A stretch of 64,000 nt of DNA from Pseudanabaena mucicola FACHB-723 (GTDB lineage Bacteria > Cyanobacteriota > Cyanobacteriia > Pseudanabaenales > Pseudanabaenaceae), in the NCBI RefSeq assembly GCF_014696385.1, contig NZ_JACJQB010000017.1:1-64000 (forward strand), in the 5' to 3' direction. Numbering within the stretch: position 1 is the first letter of the stretch; every line of letters begins with the position of its first letter. The notes below the pieces were generated by a model. That model did no database searches and was not told the DNA's origin. It saw only the letters and a program-made list of their open reading frames with translations. A program made the position numbers and the translations under genes. This document shows, piece after piece, positions 54,519 to 63,459 of the stretch.

Positions 54519-55100
54519 GTGGCTTTAGTTTCTTTTGCAAGTCTAGTCGCAGGGGCAAGATCGGGTAAATTAGTGAGTTTCCCCACCGATACTGTTCCTG
54601 CTTTGGCAGTGCGTCCCGATCGCAGTGCGGATGTGTTTCAACTAAAACAGCGATCGCAAGATAAACCACTGATCTTGATGGCATCAAATTGGGAGAGTTT
54701 TTTACCGTTTTTAGATACTGATCATCCTGCTTTGTCGGTATGGCAACAAATGGCACAGCAGTATTTTGCGGGTGCAGTTACGCTAGTTTTACCAGCTAGC
54801 CAGCGTGGTGGTAAACTAAACCAAGGTTTTAAAACCTTGGGAGTCCGTATTCCTGACAACAAGATTGCGATCGCAATCCTGCAACAGACAGGGGCAATGT
54901 TAACAACTAGTGCGAATAAAAGTAATCAGCCACCATTACGGAAAATGCTGGAAATCAGTACAAGTTTTCCCTCAGTCAATACATTGGGTGATGGCATTGA
55001 TATTAACGAGCTAACGGGAAGTGGTTTACCCTCAACTGTAATTGAATGGACAATGGAGGGTTGGCTAGTACGTCGTCAGGGGGCTGTCCAAATTGGCTAG
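54519..55100 (+). CDS. Sua5/YrdC/YwlC-family protein (TsaC-like)
   Basis: 193-residue YrdC-fold protein. Threonylcarbamoyl-AMP synthase makes the intermediate for t6A in tRNA from threonine, bicarbonate and ATP. Blocks: GKLVSFPTDTVPALAVRPD (about 16-34), KQRSQDKPLILMAS, AGAVTLVLPAS and LTTSANKSNQPP. The start is GTG with AGGA close upstream. The loop residues differ somewhat from classic TsaC, so a related YrdC role is possible. It may act with TsaB (13161); tsaD and tsaE are not in the window. Confidence 0.87.
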   Translation: MALVSFASLVAGARSGKLVSFPTDTVPALAVRPDRSADVFQLKQRSQDKPLILMASNWESFLPFLDTDHPALSVWQQMAQQYFAGAVTLVLPASQRGGKLNQGFKTLGVRIPDNKIAIAILQQTGAMLTTSANKSNQPPLRKMLEISTSFPSVNTLGDGIDINELTGSGLPSTVIEWTMEGWLVRRQGAVQIG

Positions 55101-55135
55101 ATCAAAACAAGCTTGCGCTGCAAGCTTGTTTTGAT
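55101..55135. terminator. Terminator between the Sua5-like and peptidoglycan-binding genes
   Basis: Perfect 16-bp stem (55101-55116, 55120-55135; loop GCT) directly after the stop codon, followed by GTTTTT. The genes are convergent. Confidence 0.88.
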
Positions 55136-55145
55136 GTTTTTGAGA

Positions 55146-55538
55146 TTAGGTAGAAGCTTTTGAGGGATTGCTTGTGGGAATAAAGATGGATGCGATGGGC
55201 TTTGGGAAAGGCTCTTTGGTATTGTCCACTGAATCTAAACTCTCTTCGTTAAGGGATATTTGAGGAGCTAATTCCTGTAGCTTTTGCCATGTCTGAGCAC
55301 CGACTTTACCATCAATAGTTAAACTATTTGCCCTTTGAAAAGCGACAATCGCATCCCTTGTCTTCATGCCAAAGTCGCCATCAACTTGACCTTGGTAATA
55401 GCCCTGATTCTTGAGTAATTGTTGAGCTTGAGCAACTGCTGTACCTGTAGCACCCGATAGCAATATTGGTAATAAGGATGATGTTGGTGCAGTAGTTGAA
55501 TTACTAACACTACTGCCCTGATTTGATGTTGCATCCAT
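55146..55538 (-). CDS. Peptidoglycan-binding domain protein
   Basis: 130 residues with one PG_binding_1 domain: GATGTAVAQAQQLLKNQGYY, DGDFGMKTRDAIVAFQ and DGKVGAQTWQKL (about 29-92). There is no recognisable signal peptide; the N-terminus is Ser/Thr-rich and the C-terminus is disordered. It may be exported by another route or be a shortened cell-wall hydrolase. It lies 29 bp downstream of the SPOR-like gene on the same strand, so the two may form an operon. Confidence 0.85.
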   Translation of the reverse strand: MDATSNQGSSVSNSTTAPTSSLLPILLSGATGTAVAQAQQLLKNQGYYQGQVDGDFGMKTRDAIVAFQRANSLTIDGKVGAQTWQKLQELAPQISLNEESLDSVDNTKEPFPKPIASIFIPTSNPSKAST

Positions 55539-55567
55539 AAGGTAGTCCAGAATTTTCGATGTTTTGA

Positions 55568-56173
55568 CTAAAAGTAAAGCACCCTTGCATCGACTCCTTG
55601 CGATCGCAAAAAATGCTTTAAGGACTCCGCCGCATCTCTATTTGTATAGCCACCCGCATAGATATAATCACCCAGCTCAGACTTTGAGATAAAAGCATTG
55701 GGAATAAATTGTCTTATTCTTGCTAGAGATGTCATATCGCCAGAGCGAACGGGAACACCAGTGATATAGCGATATTGGCTAGGATTATTATTAATAGCGG
55801 CTGGGCTGGTGGGCAAGTAGCTAGGCAATGTCACATAGGGATTATTACTAACTGGTTGGTTAGGCTGAAACATCGCAGAGTTTTGATAGCCTAACTGGGC
55901 AGCTAATCCACGTCTTTGTAATTCTCTGGCCACAAAATCTGCAGTTTGAGCATCAAACGAGCCAGCGACAATCGAAGTTCTCCCATTGACCGAGGCAATG
56001 ATCGGATTGGTAACCACCTGTCTAGTGACATCGAGGGTCACAGGATTATTGCCTGCTATATATACGACCACGTTGCCAACTTGGGCATTCACCTCTGCGA
56101 TCGCAATATTCATAAAACCTAAACTTGCGATCACCATGGGAATAGATTGTTTTAGCCAGCCAAACGTCCTCAT
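55568..56173 (-). CDS. Exported protein with SPOR-like domains
   Basis: 201 residues with a signal peptide (MRTFGWLKQSIPMVIASLGF, then MNIAIAEVNAQ; cleavage likely near residue 31). Two stretches resemble SPOR domains that bind glycan strands: SIVAGSFDAQTADFVARELQ (about 66-85) and YIYAGGYTNRDAAESLKHFL (about 170-189). Proline/asparagine-rich sequence joins them. It is probably periplasmic and cell-wall associated. It is upstream of the peptidoglycan-binding gene. Confidence 0.78.
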   Translation of the reverse strand: MRTFGWLKQSIPMVIASLGFMNIAIAEVNAQVGNVVVYIAGNNPVTLDVTRQVVTNPIIASVNGRTSIVAGSFDAQTADFVARELQRRGLAAQLGYQNSAMFQPNQPVSNNPYVTLPSYLPTSPAAINNNPSQYRYITGVPVRSGDMTSLARIRQFIPNAFISKSELGDYIYAGGYTNRDAAESLKHFLRSQGVDARVLYF

Positions 56174-56265
56174 ATTTTCAGACCTAATGCTAGAGCGACT
56201 TAAATGTTCATGAACCTAATTTAATTCTATCGCAAGAAGTCAGTTGCAAGATGACGCTCTGGGGC

Positions 56266-56808
56266 TTAGTTCAATTGCCAACCTTTAGCTCGTAATTGAT
56301 GCGATATTGACTGCTCCCAGTTTGCTAGCACGATACCAAATTCTTCTGTATGTAAGCCTTTGCACCATAAAACTAGGGCATCTTCTCCCGTTACTTCATA
56401 ATATTTCTCTCTTCTGCCAATTGTCTTAAAGCCAAATTTCTCATAAATTGCGATCGCAATTTGATTAGATGCTCGTACTTCTAGGGTTGCCCATTCTAAA
56501 TTGCGATCGCGGGCTTGCTTGAGCAATCCCCAGACAAGCGCTTTACCCAGTCCCTGTCCCTGATATTCGGGGCGAACTGCTAAAACTGTAATATGTGCCT
56601 CCTCAAGAATTTCCCACAAGCAACCAAATCCCAATAATTCATGGTTATCCGTAGTTAGTCCCAAAACATGGCTACGCGGACTATCAATTTCCTGCTGATA
56701 GGTTTTCAAACTCCAAAAATCCCCAAGGCAAGCACAATCGATTGCCCGCAACTGTGATAAAAACTTTTGGTTAATTTCACTCAAATAAATTTGGGTCAAT
56801 GGATTCAT
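56266..56808 (-). CDS. rimI: Ribosomal-protein-alanine N-acetyltransferase RimI
   Basis: GNAT acetyltransferase, 180 residues. The acetyl-CoA loop is VRPEYQGQGLGKALVWGLL (about 77-95), followed by LEVRASNQIAIAIYEKFGF (about 106-124), the typical RimI signature. C-terminal EDALVLWCKGL also fits. It acetylates the N-terminus of S18 in model bacteria; in many genomes rimI is next to tsaB, but here they are 43 kb apart. Confidence 0.9.
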   Translation of the reverse strand: MNPLTQIYLSEINQKFLSQLRAIDCACLGDFWSLKTYQQEIDSPRSHVLGLTTDNHELLGFGCLWEILEEAHITVLAVRPEYQGQGLGKALVWGLLKQARDRNLEWATLEVRASNQIAIAIYEKFGFKTIGRREKYYEVTGEDALVLWCKGLHTEEFGIVLANWEQSISHQLRAKGWQLN

Positions 56809-56922
56809 GTGGTAATAAATATTTAGCTCAATTTAGCTCAACAAAAGCAATCTCAAGTTTAGGATGGTTAGCACCCAAACTTTGTAGTCTATCCACATAG
56901 AACGGAAAGGTATTGTTTATAA

Positions 56923-57837
56923 ATGTCAGAAATTATGCCAATTGTCTATCTCAGTGTGGTTAGCTTTTTTTCTTGGATTGTGAGTACCTTGGCTGGTGGG
57001 GGCAGTCCCTTCATTTTAATTCCGCTAGTTAACCTCCTGATGGGCGCAGCCGCAGTCCCCCCCGTCATTACGATTGGCATGTTTTTGGGAAATGCCCATC
57101 GAGTTTTACTATTCTGGCGTGACATCGACTGGTTATTAACAGCTTGGTATACCCCGGGAGCGATCGCAGGAGCTATTTTGGGTGCATATACCTTTACGCG
57201 CATTCATCTGGACTGGCTGCAAATAGTAATCGCCATATTTCTGATTGTGAGTGCCGTTTTATTTGAATTAGAAAAAAATCCTGCCAAAGTCCTCGATGAA
57301 GACAATGTCAAACATATAAAACTCACCGATAACTCCCAAGAACTAGAAGATCTAGAGGCGCTTATTGAAATCAATCAGCTAGGTGAGTTGAGTGAATTGA
57401 TCGCTATAGAGAAATCAGAACTAATACCTGCTCAGGTAAAACCCAAGTTTCAACTTCAAGCTTGGCATATTCTGCCCGCAGGTTTCCTCAAAGCCTATGT
57501 ATCTGGTTTAGTCGGCACAACGGGACCAGTGTTAAATCCTTTCTATCTGCGCTATGGCTTAGTTAAGGAAAAAATGCTAGCTACCAAGGCGGCTCACATG
57601 ACGATTATTCATCTAGTTAAAATCTTTGCCTATGGTGCGTTGGCCGTTATGTCTCAGCAATATATTGTGGCAGGATTAGCGATTGGTTTAGCCGCAATAC
57701 CTGCCAACCTTGTTGGCAAATATCTGCTCAGTCGCATGAGTCCCCAGCAATTTCGCCAAGTTGTCCTTGCTTTTATGTTGATCGGAGGATCATGGATGTT
57801 ATGGGGGCAAAGAGGCTTATTTTTAAATATCTTGTAG
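56923..57837 (+). CDS. TSUP (TauE/SafE) family transporter
   Basis: 304-residue membrane protein with two TauE/SafE-like halves: STLAGGGSPFILIPLV (about 21-36) and VSGLVGTTGPVLNPFYLRYG (about 197-216), each followed by hydrophobic helices. A hydrophilic loop of about 60 acidic residues (120-185) separates the halves. The family exports or imports sulfonates, sulfite or sulfate; the substrate here is unknown. It is a single gene with no terminator visible before the convergent Uma2 gene. Confidence 0.9.
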   Translation: MSEIMPIVYLSVVSFFSWIVSTLAGGGSPFILIPLVNLLMGAAAVPPVITIGMFLGNAHRVLLFWRDIDWLLTAWYTPGAIAGAILGAYTFTRIHLDWLQIVIAIFLIVSAVLFELEKNPAKVLDEDNVKHIKLTDNSQELEDLEALIEINQLGELSELIAIEKSELIPAQVKPKFQLQAWHILPAGFLKAYVSGLVGTTGPVLNPFYLRYGLVKEKMLATKAAHMTIIHLVKIFAYGALAVMSQQYIVAGLAIGLAAIPANLVGKYLLSRMSPQQFRQVVLAFMLIGGSWMLWGQRGLFLNIL

Positions 57838-57985
57838 TTAAAGCTAAATATTGCTGTGGTGGCACTGGTTAGCTAATGGGGAATTGACCCTTAATCGCCC
57901 ATTTCATGACAACAAAAAAGATGCAAATTACGACGATCACGATTTAGCTGATCAGTGCCTTTGTCTGTTTTTTGTATGTTTGAGC

Positions 57986-58627
57986 TTATAGCGTTGGTTT
58001 TAACCGAGATTTGAGATGACGTAACATCCTGCTGGTTCCCTGCTTAATGGCTTGCAGCACTAGCGTGGGAATTAACTCAGTTATCGGTAAATCAGGAAAA
58101 ATCAGACTCGTATTTGTTTCTATATAGCGATCGCTCTGCAAAACGTGAATGACTAATTTCTGATTGCTATAAATCCAGACCTCAGGAACAAGAATAGATT
58201 CATAAGCTTGCAGTGCAGTTTTGGACATGACATCTGACTCAATCGCTAGGTCAGGTGGTGGATAAATCGATAGATCCATACTCGTACAATCGCGCACAAG
58301 TTCAGCATTTTGAATATAAAAGCAAGTATCTGGTTCTACTCCTGCAACATCAGGACGCTTAAAGATAGTAGAGCCGAAATCTTCCCAGTCTCGTTCTTGG
58401 ATTTCTAAAATCGTTTTGACAATATCAGCAATGATTCGATGGGGACGTTCGTGCGAAGCCAACGGCGACATGATTTCTAGAGTCCCTTTGTAATAAGCCA
58501 TCCTTGTATTTCTATTTTCACCAGTACCTAAAAGAAGTTGCTCGAAATCTTGCCACGTCAAATTACTGATGCTAATTCGGCTGCCTGCACCAAGGGCGAT
58601 CGCTTTAATAGGAGTGGTTACGATCAT
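57986..58627 (-). CDS. Uma2-family (DUF820) putative endonuclease
   Basis: 213-residue Uma2 protein with a PD-(D/E)XK fold: YYKGTLEIMSP (about 45-55), EPDTCFYIQN (about 97-106), PDLAIESDVMSKTALQAYES (about 124-143) and VPEVWIY. It is only distantly similar to the copy at 26247. Function is unknown. It is a single gene, upstream of and divergent from clpC. Confidence 0.88.
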   Translation of the reverse strand: MIVTTPIKAIALGAGSRISISNLTWQDFEQLLLGTGENRNTRMAYYKGTLEIMSPLASHERPHRIIADIVKTILEIQERDWEDFGSTIFKRPDVAGVEPDTCFYIQNAELVRDCTSMDLSIYPPPDLAIESDVMSKTALQAYESILVPEVWIYSNQKLVIHVLQSDRYIETNTSLIFPDLPITELIPTLVLQAIKQGTSRMLRHLKSRLKPTL

Positions 58628-58900
58628 GAAGTCCTGATATTAGCCTCATAATTTTAGCTAAAAACCGCACTCTAGTCATACCCTAACATCTTCCTACAGC
58701 AAAGAGCCTCTTTAATTGGTTGCAAGGGTAACAAAAAGCTAAAAATATTGAGTTGAAATGCCCCATAAAAGCCAACATGATCCCTAAGAGAGATCTTAAC
58801 AATTTGGGTGAAAAGGAGTGAAAGCCGTACACACAGAATGCTGCTAATGCTGTGCTAGTATTTACTTTAACCAGAACGCAGCAAAGTATGGGGAAACGCC

Positions 58901-61390
58901 ATGTTTGAACGCTTTACAGAAAAAGCAATTAAAGTCATCATGCTGGCTCAAGAGGAAGCTCGCCGCCTCGGTCATAACTTTGTCGGCACAGAGCAAATCC
59001 TATTGGGTCTGATCGGAGAAGGAACTGGCGTTGCCGCCAAAGTACTGAAGTCGATGGGTGTAAACCTCAAAGATGCCCGCATTGAGGTTGAAAAGATCAT
59101 CGGACGCGGCTCTGGTTTTGTCGCAGTCGAAATTCCTTTCACACCTCGCGCCAAGAGAGTCCTAGAGTTGTCCTTAGAAGAAGCTCGCCAGTTGGGACAC
59201 AACTACATCGGTACTGAGCATTTATTGCTAGGACTAATTCGCGAAGGCGAAGGTGTCGCCGCCAGAGTTTTAGAAAACTTGGGCGTTGATCTATCCAAAG
59301 TTCGCACTCAAGTAATCAGGATGCTCGGCGAGACTGCCGAAGTCTCCGCAGGTGGCGGTTCATCAGGACGCACCAAAACGCCAACCCTCGACGAGTTTGG
59401 CTCAAATTTGACCCAGCTTGCCCAAGATGGCAAACTCGATCCTGTTGTGGGTCGTGAAAAAGAAATTGAACGAGTGATTCAAATCCTCGGTCGCCGCACC
59501 AAAAACAACCCTGTTTTGATTGGTGAACCTGGAGTCGGTAAAACTGCGATCGCAGAAGGTTTAGCGCAGCGCATTTCTAACAGTGATATTCCCGACATCT
59601 TACAAGAGAAAAGAGTTGTCACTCTAGATATTGGCTTGTTAGTTGCAGGTACAAAATATCGTGGTGAATTTGAGGAACGCCTCAAGAAGATCATGGAAGA
59701 GATCCGCACCGCAGGTAATGTGATCTTGGTCATCGATGAAGTTCACACCTTGATCGGTGCTGGTGCTGCCGAAGGTGCGATCGATGCCGCCAATATCCTC
59801 AAGCCAGCCCTTGCCCGTGGCGAACTCCAGTGTATCGGCGCAACCACCCTTGATGAGTACCGTAAACATATTGAGCGAGATGCCGCCCTTGAGCGTCGCT
59901 TCCAGCCTGTCATGGTTGGTGAGCCAAGTGTCGAAGAAACCATCGAAATCTTGATCGGTTTACGCCAGCGTTACGAAGAACACCACAAGCTCAAGATTGA
60001 TGATGATGCATTAGTTGCTGCCGCTAAGCTTGCCGATCGATATATCAGCGATCGCTTCTTGCCCGACAAAGCGATCGATTTGATTGACGAAGCTGGTTCT
60101 CGCGTACGTTTGATTAACTCGCAACTACCTCCTGCCGCCAAGGAACTTGATAAAGAATTGCGTCAAACCCTTAAAGATAAGGATGATGCTGTTCGTAAGC
60201 AAGACTTTGACAAAGCTGCGGAACTGCGTGATAAGGAGATTGATCTCAAGCAACAAATTCGCGCCCTCAGCCAAACTAAAAAAGCCGAGACTCCTGCTGA
60301 AGACTTGCCTGAAATTCGCGTAACTGAGGAAGATATTGCTTATATCGTTAGTTCTTGGACTGGCGTACCCGTTCTCAAGATTACCGAGTCTGAGTCTGCC
60401 AAGCTCATGCAGATGGAAGAAACTCTCCATGGTCGTGTAATTGGTCAAGACGAAGCCGTCAAAGCGATTTCTCGCGCCATCCGTCGCGCCCGAGTTGGTC
60501 TCAAGAGTCCTGATCGACCCATCGCTAGCTTTATCTTCTCAGGGCCCACAGGTGTTGGTAAGACTGAGCTAACCAAAGCCCTTGCCTCTTACTTCTTCGG
60601 TTCTGAAGATGCAATGATTCGTCTTGACATGTCCGAGTACATGGAGCGGCACACCGTTTCCAAGTTGATTGGTTCACCCCCTGGTTATGTCGGCTACAAC
60701 GAAGGCGGTCAACTTACCGAGGCTGTTCGTCGTCGTCCCTATACCGTTGTCTTATTTGACGAAATCGAAAAAGCACACCCCGATGTCTTCAACCTATTGT
60801 TGCAAGTGCTAGAAGACGGTCGATTGACTGACTCTAAAGGTCGCACCGTTGACTTCAAGAATACCTTGCTAATCATGACTTCCAACGTTGGCTCTAAGGT
60901 CATCGAAAAAGGTGGCGGCGGACTTGGTTTCGACTTTGCCGCTAATCAAGAAGACGGTCTCTACACTCGCATTCGTTCGTTAGTCAATGAGGAACTGAAG
61001 CAATACTTCCGTCCAGAGTTCTTAAACCGTCTGGATGAAATCATTGTCTTCCGTCAGTTGACCAAGCCCGAAGTCAAAGAGATCGCCGACCTCATGCTCA
61101 ACGAGTTCTTCAAGCGCATGTTGGCTAAGGACATCGTTCTTACCGTAACCGAGCGCTTTAAGGATCTCCTTGTCCAAGAGGGATATAATCCTAGCTACGG
61201 TGCACGTCCATTGCGTAGAGCAATTATGCGCTTATTAGAAGATTCCCTTGCTGAAGAGATTCTTACTGGTAAGGTGCGTGAAGGTGCATCGGTTACTGTT
61301 GATGTCGATGATGATGGCAAAGTCAAAGTTATTGAACAACCATCTCTAAATGGTTCAGACAATAGCCTTCAGTTGTTACCTTCCGCTTAA
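58901..61390 (+). CDS. clpC: ATP-dependent Clp protease ATPase subunit ClpC
   Basis: Hsp100 unfoldase that feeds ClpP/ClpR, 829 residues. Two N-terminal Clp_N repeats (about 3-75 and 78-150), AAA module 1 with Walker [14 protein letters not shown] (about 208-220) and Walker [12 protein letters not shown], then a UVR-type middle region [20 protein letters not shown] (about 428-447). AAA module 2 has [14 protein letters not shown] (about 549-562). The C-terminal domain has the R-motif-like [16 protein letters not shown] lies about 7 nt before the ATG. 58628-58900 holds no other gene. Confidence 0.96.
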   Translation: MFERFTEKAIKVIMLAQEEARRLGHNFVGTEQILLGLIGEGTGVAAKVLKSMGVNLKDARIEVEKIIGRGSGFVAVEIPFTPRAKRVLELSLEEARQLGHNYIGTEHLLLGLIREGEGVAARVLENLGVDLSKVRTQVIRMLGETAEVSAGGGSSGRTKTPTLDEFGSNLTQLAQDGKLDPVVGREKEIERVIQILGRRTKNNPVLIGEPGVGKTAIAEGLAQRISNSDIPDILQEKRVVTLDIGLLVAGTKYRGEFEERLKKIMEEIRTAGNVILVIDEVHTLIGAGAAEGAIDAANILKPALARGELQCIGATTLDEYRKHIERDAALERRFQPVMVGEPSVEETIEILIGLRQRYEEHHKLKIDDDALVAAAKLADRYISDRFLPDKAIDLIDEAGSRVRLINSQLPPAAKELDKELRQTLKDKDDAVRKQDFDKAAELRDKEIDLKQQIRALSQTKKAETPAEDLPEIRVTEEDIAYIVSSWTGVPVLKITESESAKLMQMEETLHGRVIGQDEAVKAISRAIRRARVGLKSPDRPIASFIFSGPTGVGKTELTKALASYFFGSEDAMIRLDMSEYMERHTVSKLIGSPPGYVGYNEGGQLTEAVRRRPYTVVLFDEIEKAHPDVFNLLLQVLEDGRLTDSKGRTVDFKNTLLIMTSNVGSKVIEKGGGGLGFDFAANQEDGLYTRIRSLVNEELKQYFRPEFLNRLDEIIVFRQLTKPEVKEIADLMLNEFFKRMLAKDIVLTVTERFKDLLVQEGYNPSYGARPLRRAIMRLLEDSLAEEILTGKVREGASVTVDVDDDGKVKVIEQPSLNGSDNSLQLLPSA

Positions 61391-61408
61391 ATCAAGCGTC
61401 ACAAAATC

Positions 61409-61445
61409 AATAGCAAGATTTGTGTTAAGCACAAGTCTTGCTATT
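61409..61445. terminator. clpC terminator hairpin
   Basis: 16-bp stem with one G-T pair (61409-61424, 61430-61445), 18 bp after the clpC stop, ahead of minC. Confidence 0.75.
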
Positions 61446-61485
61446 TCGATAATTCAGAGCTTTGCGCTAACGTCTAAACAGCCTC

Positions 61486-62586
61486 ATGAATGCCAATTCG
61501 CTTAATAGCTCCAAGTCAAATCCTCTGCCTCCTTCCAAACCAAAGTCGGGTGCAGGGGATTTGTCATCTGCGGAGATGCCCGAAGTAATTGTTGAATCAT
61601 CACAGGATGATGAATCAAAGGGCAATATTCCTGCTCCTTTGACCGTTGCTGATGTGGAGGGGGGGGAATTAAAGCCAATTTCTCGTAAAGTTGATCCACA
61701 AAAGCCCAATCCCCAAGATTTCCCGATTGATCCTGAAATTGCACAGGTAAGATTTAAGACTCTAGATGGCAGGCTGAATCTATTGCTACCATCAGAACCA
61801 AGAATTAGTCATTACTTTGCTGAAAAACAAGAAGCCGACAATACTGTGGGTGAAGCCCCATCAGATCCTCAAGCAGAAGGGGGCATCAAGGATGAAGCCC
61901 TGAATCTTGACGCAAAACTAGAAGATGCCAAGCCCTTAGCTTGTGTGCCTTGGGAAGAGCTGATGACGCAGTTAGAGCAGAGGATGGCTGCGAGTGGGCA
62001 TGACTGGAAACCAAGGACACAGGTATATCTCCAATCAGGCGATCGCCTTTTGGATACTAGACAACTACACCAAATTGCAGAGGCGTTAGACAACCATCAG
62101 CTTTTACTACATTGTGTGGTTACCAATCGTCGTCAGACGGCAATTAATGCCGCTAGCATGGGCTTTTCAGTTGAGCAAGGCACAATTTTTAAGGAGTTAT
62201 TAGGCTTTAATCCACTGCCTGATGCTCCTATGGATGATCCTTTGTATGTCAAAACTACGGTCAGGTCTGGCACTGAAATCCGACATTCTGGCAGTATTAT
62301 TATTTTCGGTGATGTCAATGCTGGTGCAGAGCTAATCTCTGAGAGTGACATTATCGTGTGGGGCAAACTCAAGGGTATGGCTCATGCGGGTGTAAAAGGT
62401 AATACTAAAGCGGTAGTAATGGCTTTACATTTAGATGCTACTCAGATTAGAATTGCAGGCCTGATTGCCCGTGTTGAGAGCCCCAGCACCTACTTTTCTC
62501 CAGAGGTTGCTTTTATCGGTAATCAAGATTCGCCTGAAATTCAAATTGTGCAGGCTGTTGATTATTCTTCTAAAAATCGAGATTAG
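61486..62586 (+). CDS. minC: Septum-site determining protein MinC
   Basis: FtsZ-assembly inhibitor, part of the Min system for mid-cell division. 366 residues, longer than the usual 230-270 because of a disordered, Pro/Ser/Lys-rich N-terminal region of about 90 residues. The C-terminal beta-helix domain that binds MinD is clear: TTVRSGTEIRHSGSIIIFGD, AGAELISESDIIVWGKLKG and GLIARVESPSTYFSPEVAFI. It is first of minC-minD-minE. Confidence 0.94.
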   Translation: MNANSLNSSKSNPLPPSKPKSGAGDLSSAEMPEVIVESSQDDESKGNIPAPLTVADVEGGELKPISRKVDPQKPNPQDFPIDPEIAQVRFKTLDGRLNLLLPSEPRISHYFAEKQEADNTVGEAPSDPQAEGGIKDEALNLDAKLEDAKPLACVPWEELMTQLEQRMAASGHDWKPRTQVYLQSGDRLLDTRQLHQIAEALDNHQLLLHCVVTNRRQTAINAASMGFSVEQGTIFKELLGFNPLPDAPMDDPLYVKTTVRSGTEIRHSGSIIIFGDVNAGAELISESDIIVWGKLKGMAHAGVKGNTKAVVMALHLDATQIRIAGLIARVESPSTYFSPEVAFIGNQDSPEIQIVQAVDYSSKNRD

Positions 62587-62647
62587 TAAGTCAAGGCACT
62601 GCTAATCTGGAATATACTTATCCCTCGTTAATCAGTAATTTGTAAAC

Positions 62648-63451
62648 ATGAGTCGCATTATCGTTGTTACCTCTGGTAAAGGTGGTGTCGGCAAGACCAC
62701 ATCTTCAGCAAATCTCGGTATGGCACTCGCCAAACTTGGGCGCAAAGTGGTTTTAGTAGACGCTGACTTTGGCTTGCGAAATCTGGATCTTTTACTAGGT
62801 TTAGAAAATCGAATTGTCTATACGGCTCTAGAGGTGATTGCACGAGAATGTAAGCTGGATCAAGCTTTGGTCAAGGATAAGCGGCAACCGAATCTATCAT
62901 TACTGGCTGCGCCGCAAACCCGCAATAAAACAGCGATTACGGCTGCCCATATGAAAGCATTGGTTGAGGTTTTAAGTCGCTATTTTGATTATGTTTTAAT
63001 TGACTGTCCCGCAGGGATTGAGTCGGGATTTCAAAATGCGATCGCAGGAGCAAAGGAAGCCATTGTGGTGACAACTCCTGAGATATCGGCGGTTCGTGAT
63101 GCTGATCGTGTTGTTGGACTATTGGAGGCAAACCGCGTTACTGATATTAAACTGATATTAAATCGGGTGCGTCCTGCTATGATCAAAAACAACGACATGA
63201 TGAGTGTCGAAGATGTTTTAGACATTTTATCGGTAAAGTTAATTGGCGTAGTTCCTGATGATGAACAGGTGATCGTTTCCACTAATAAAGGAGAACCACT
63301 GGTTTTATCGGATAAGCCTTCGCTGGCTGGCACTGCTTACACAAATGTGGCAAAGCGCCTTGAAGGAATGGATGTCGAGTTTTTGCAAATCGAAGTTCCC
63401 CCTAAAGGTTTCTTTTCGCGGCTATCGAGTTGGATTAGTGGAAATTCTTGA
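62648..63451 (+). CDS. minD: Septum-site determining ATPase MinD
   Basis: ParA/MinD-type ATPase that recruits MinC to the membrane. 267 residues with deviant Walker A SGKGGVGKTTSSAN (9-22), Walker A' LVDADFGLRNLDLLLG and Walker B YVLIDCPAGIE. The C-terminal amphipathic membrane-targeting helix is visible in KGFFSRLSSWISGN. It is 61 bp after minC, followed 8 bp later by minE. Confidence 0.96.
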   Translation: MSRIIVVTSGKGGVGKTTSSANLGMALAKLGRKVVLVDADFGLRNLDLLLGLENRIVYTALEVIARECKLDQALVKDKRQPNLSLLAAPQTRNKTAITAAHMKALVEVLSRYFDYVLIDCPAGIESGFQNAIAGAKEAIVVTTPEISAVRDADRVVGLLEANRVTDIKLILNRVRPAMIKNNDMMSVEDVLDILSVKLIGVVPDDEQVIVSTNKGEPLVLSDKPSLAGTAYTNVAKRLEGMDVEFLQIEVPPKGFFSRLSSWISGNS

Positions 63452-63459
63452 GGTTTGAG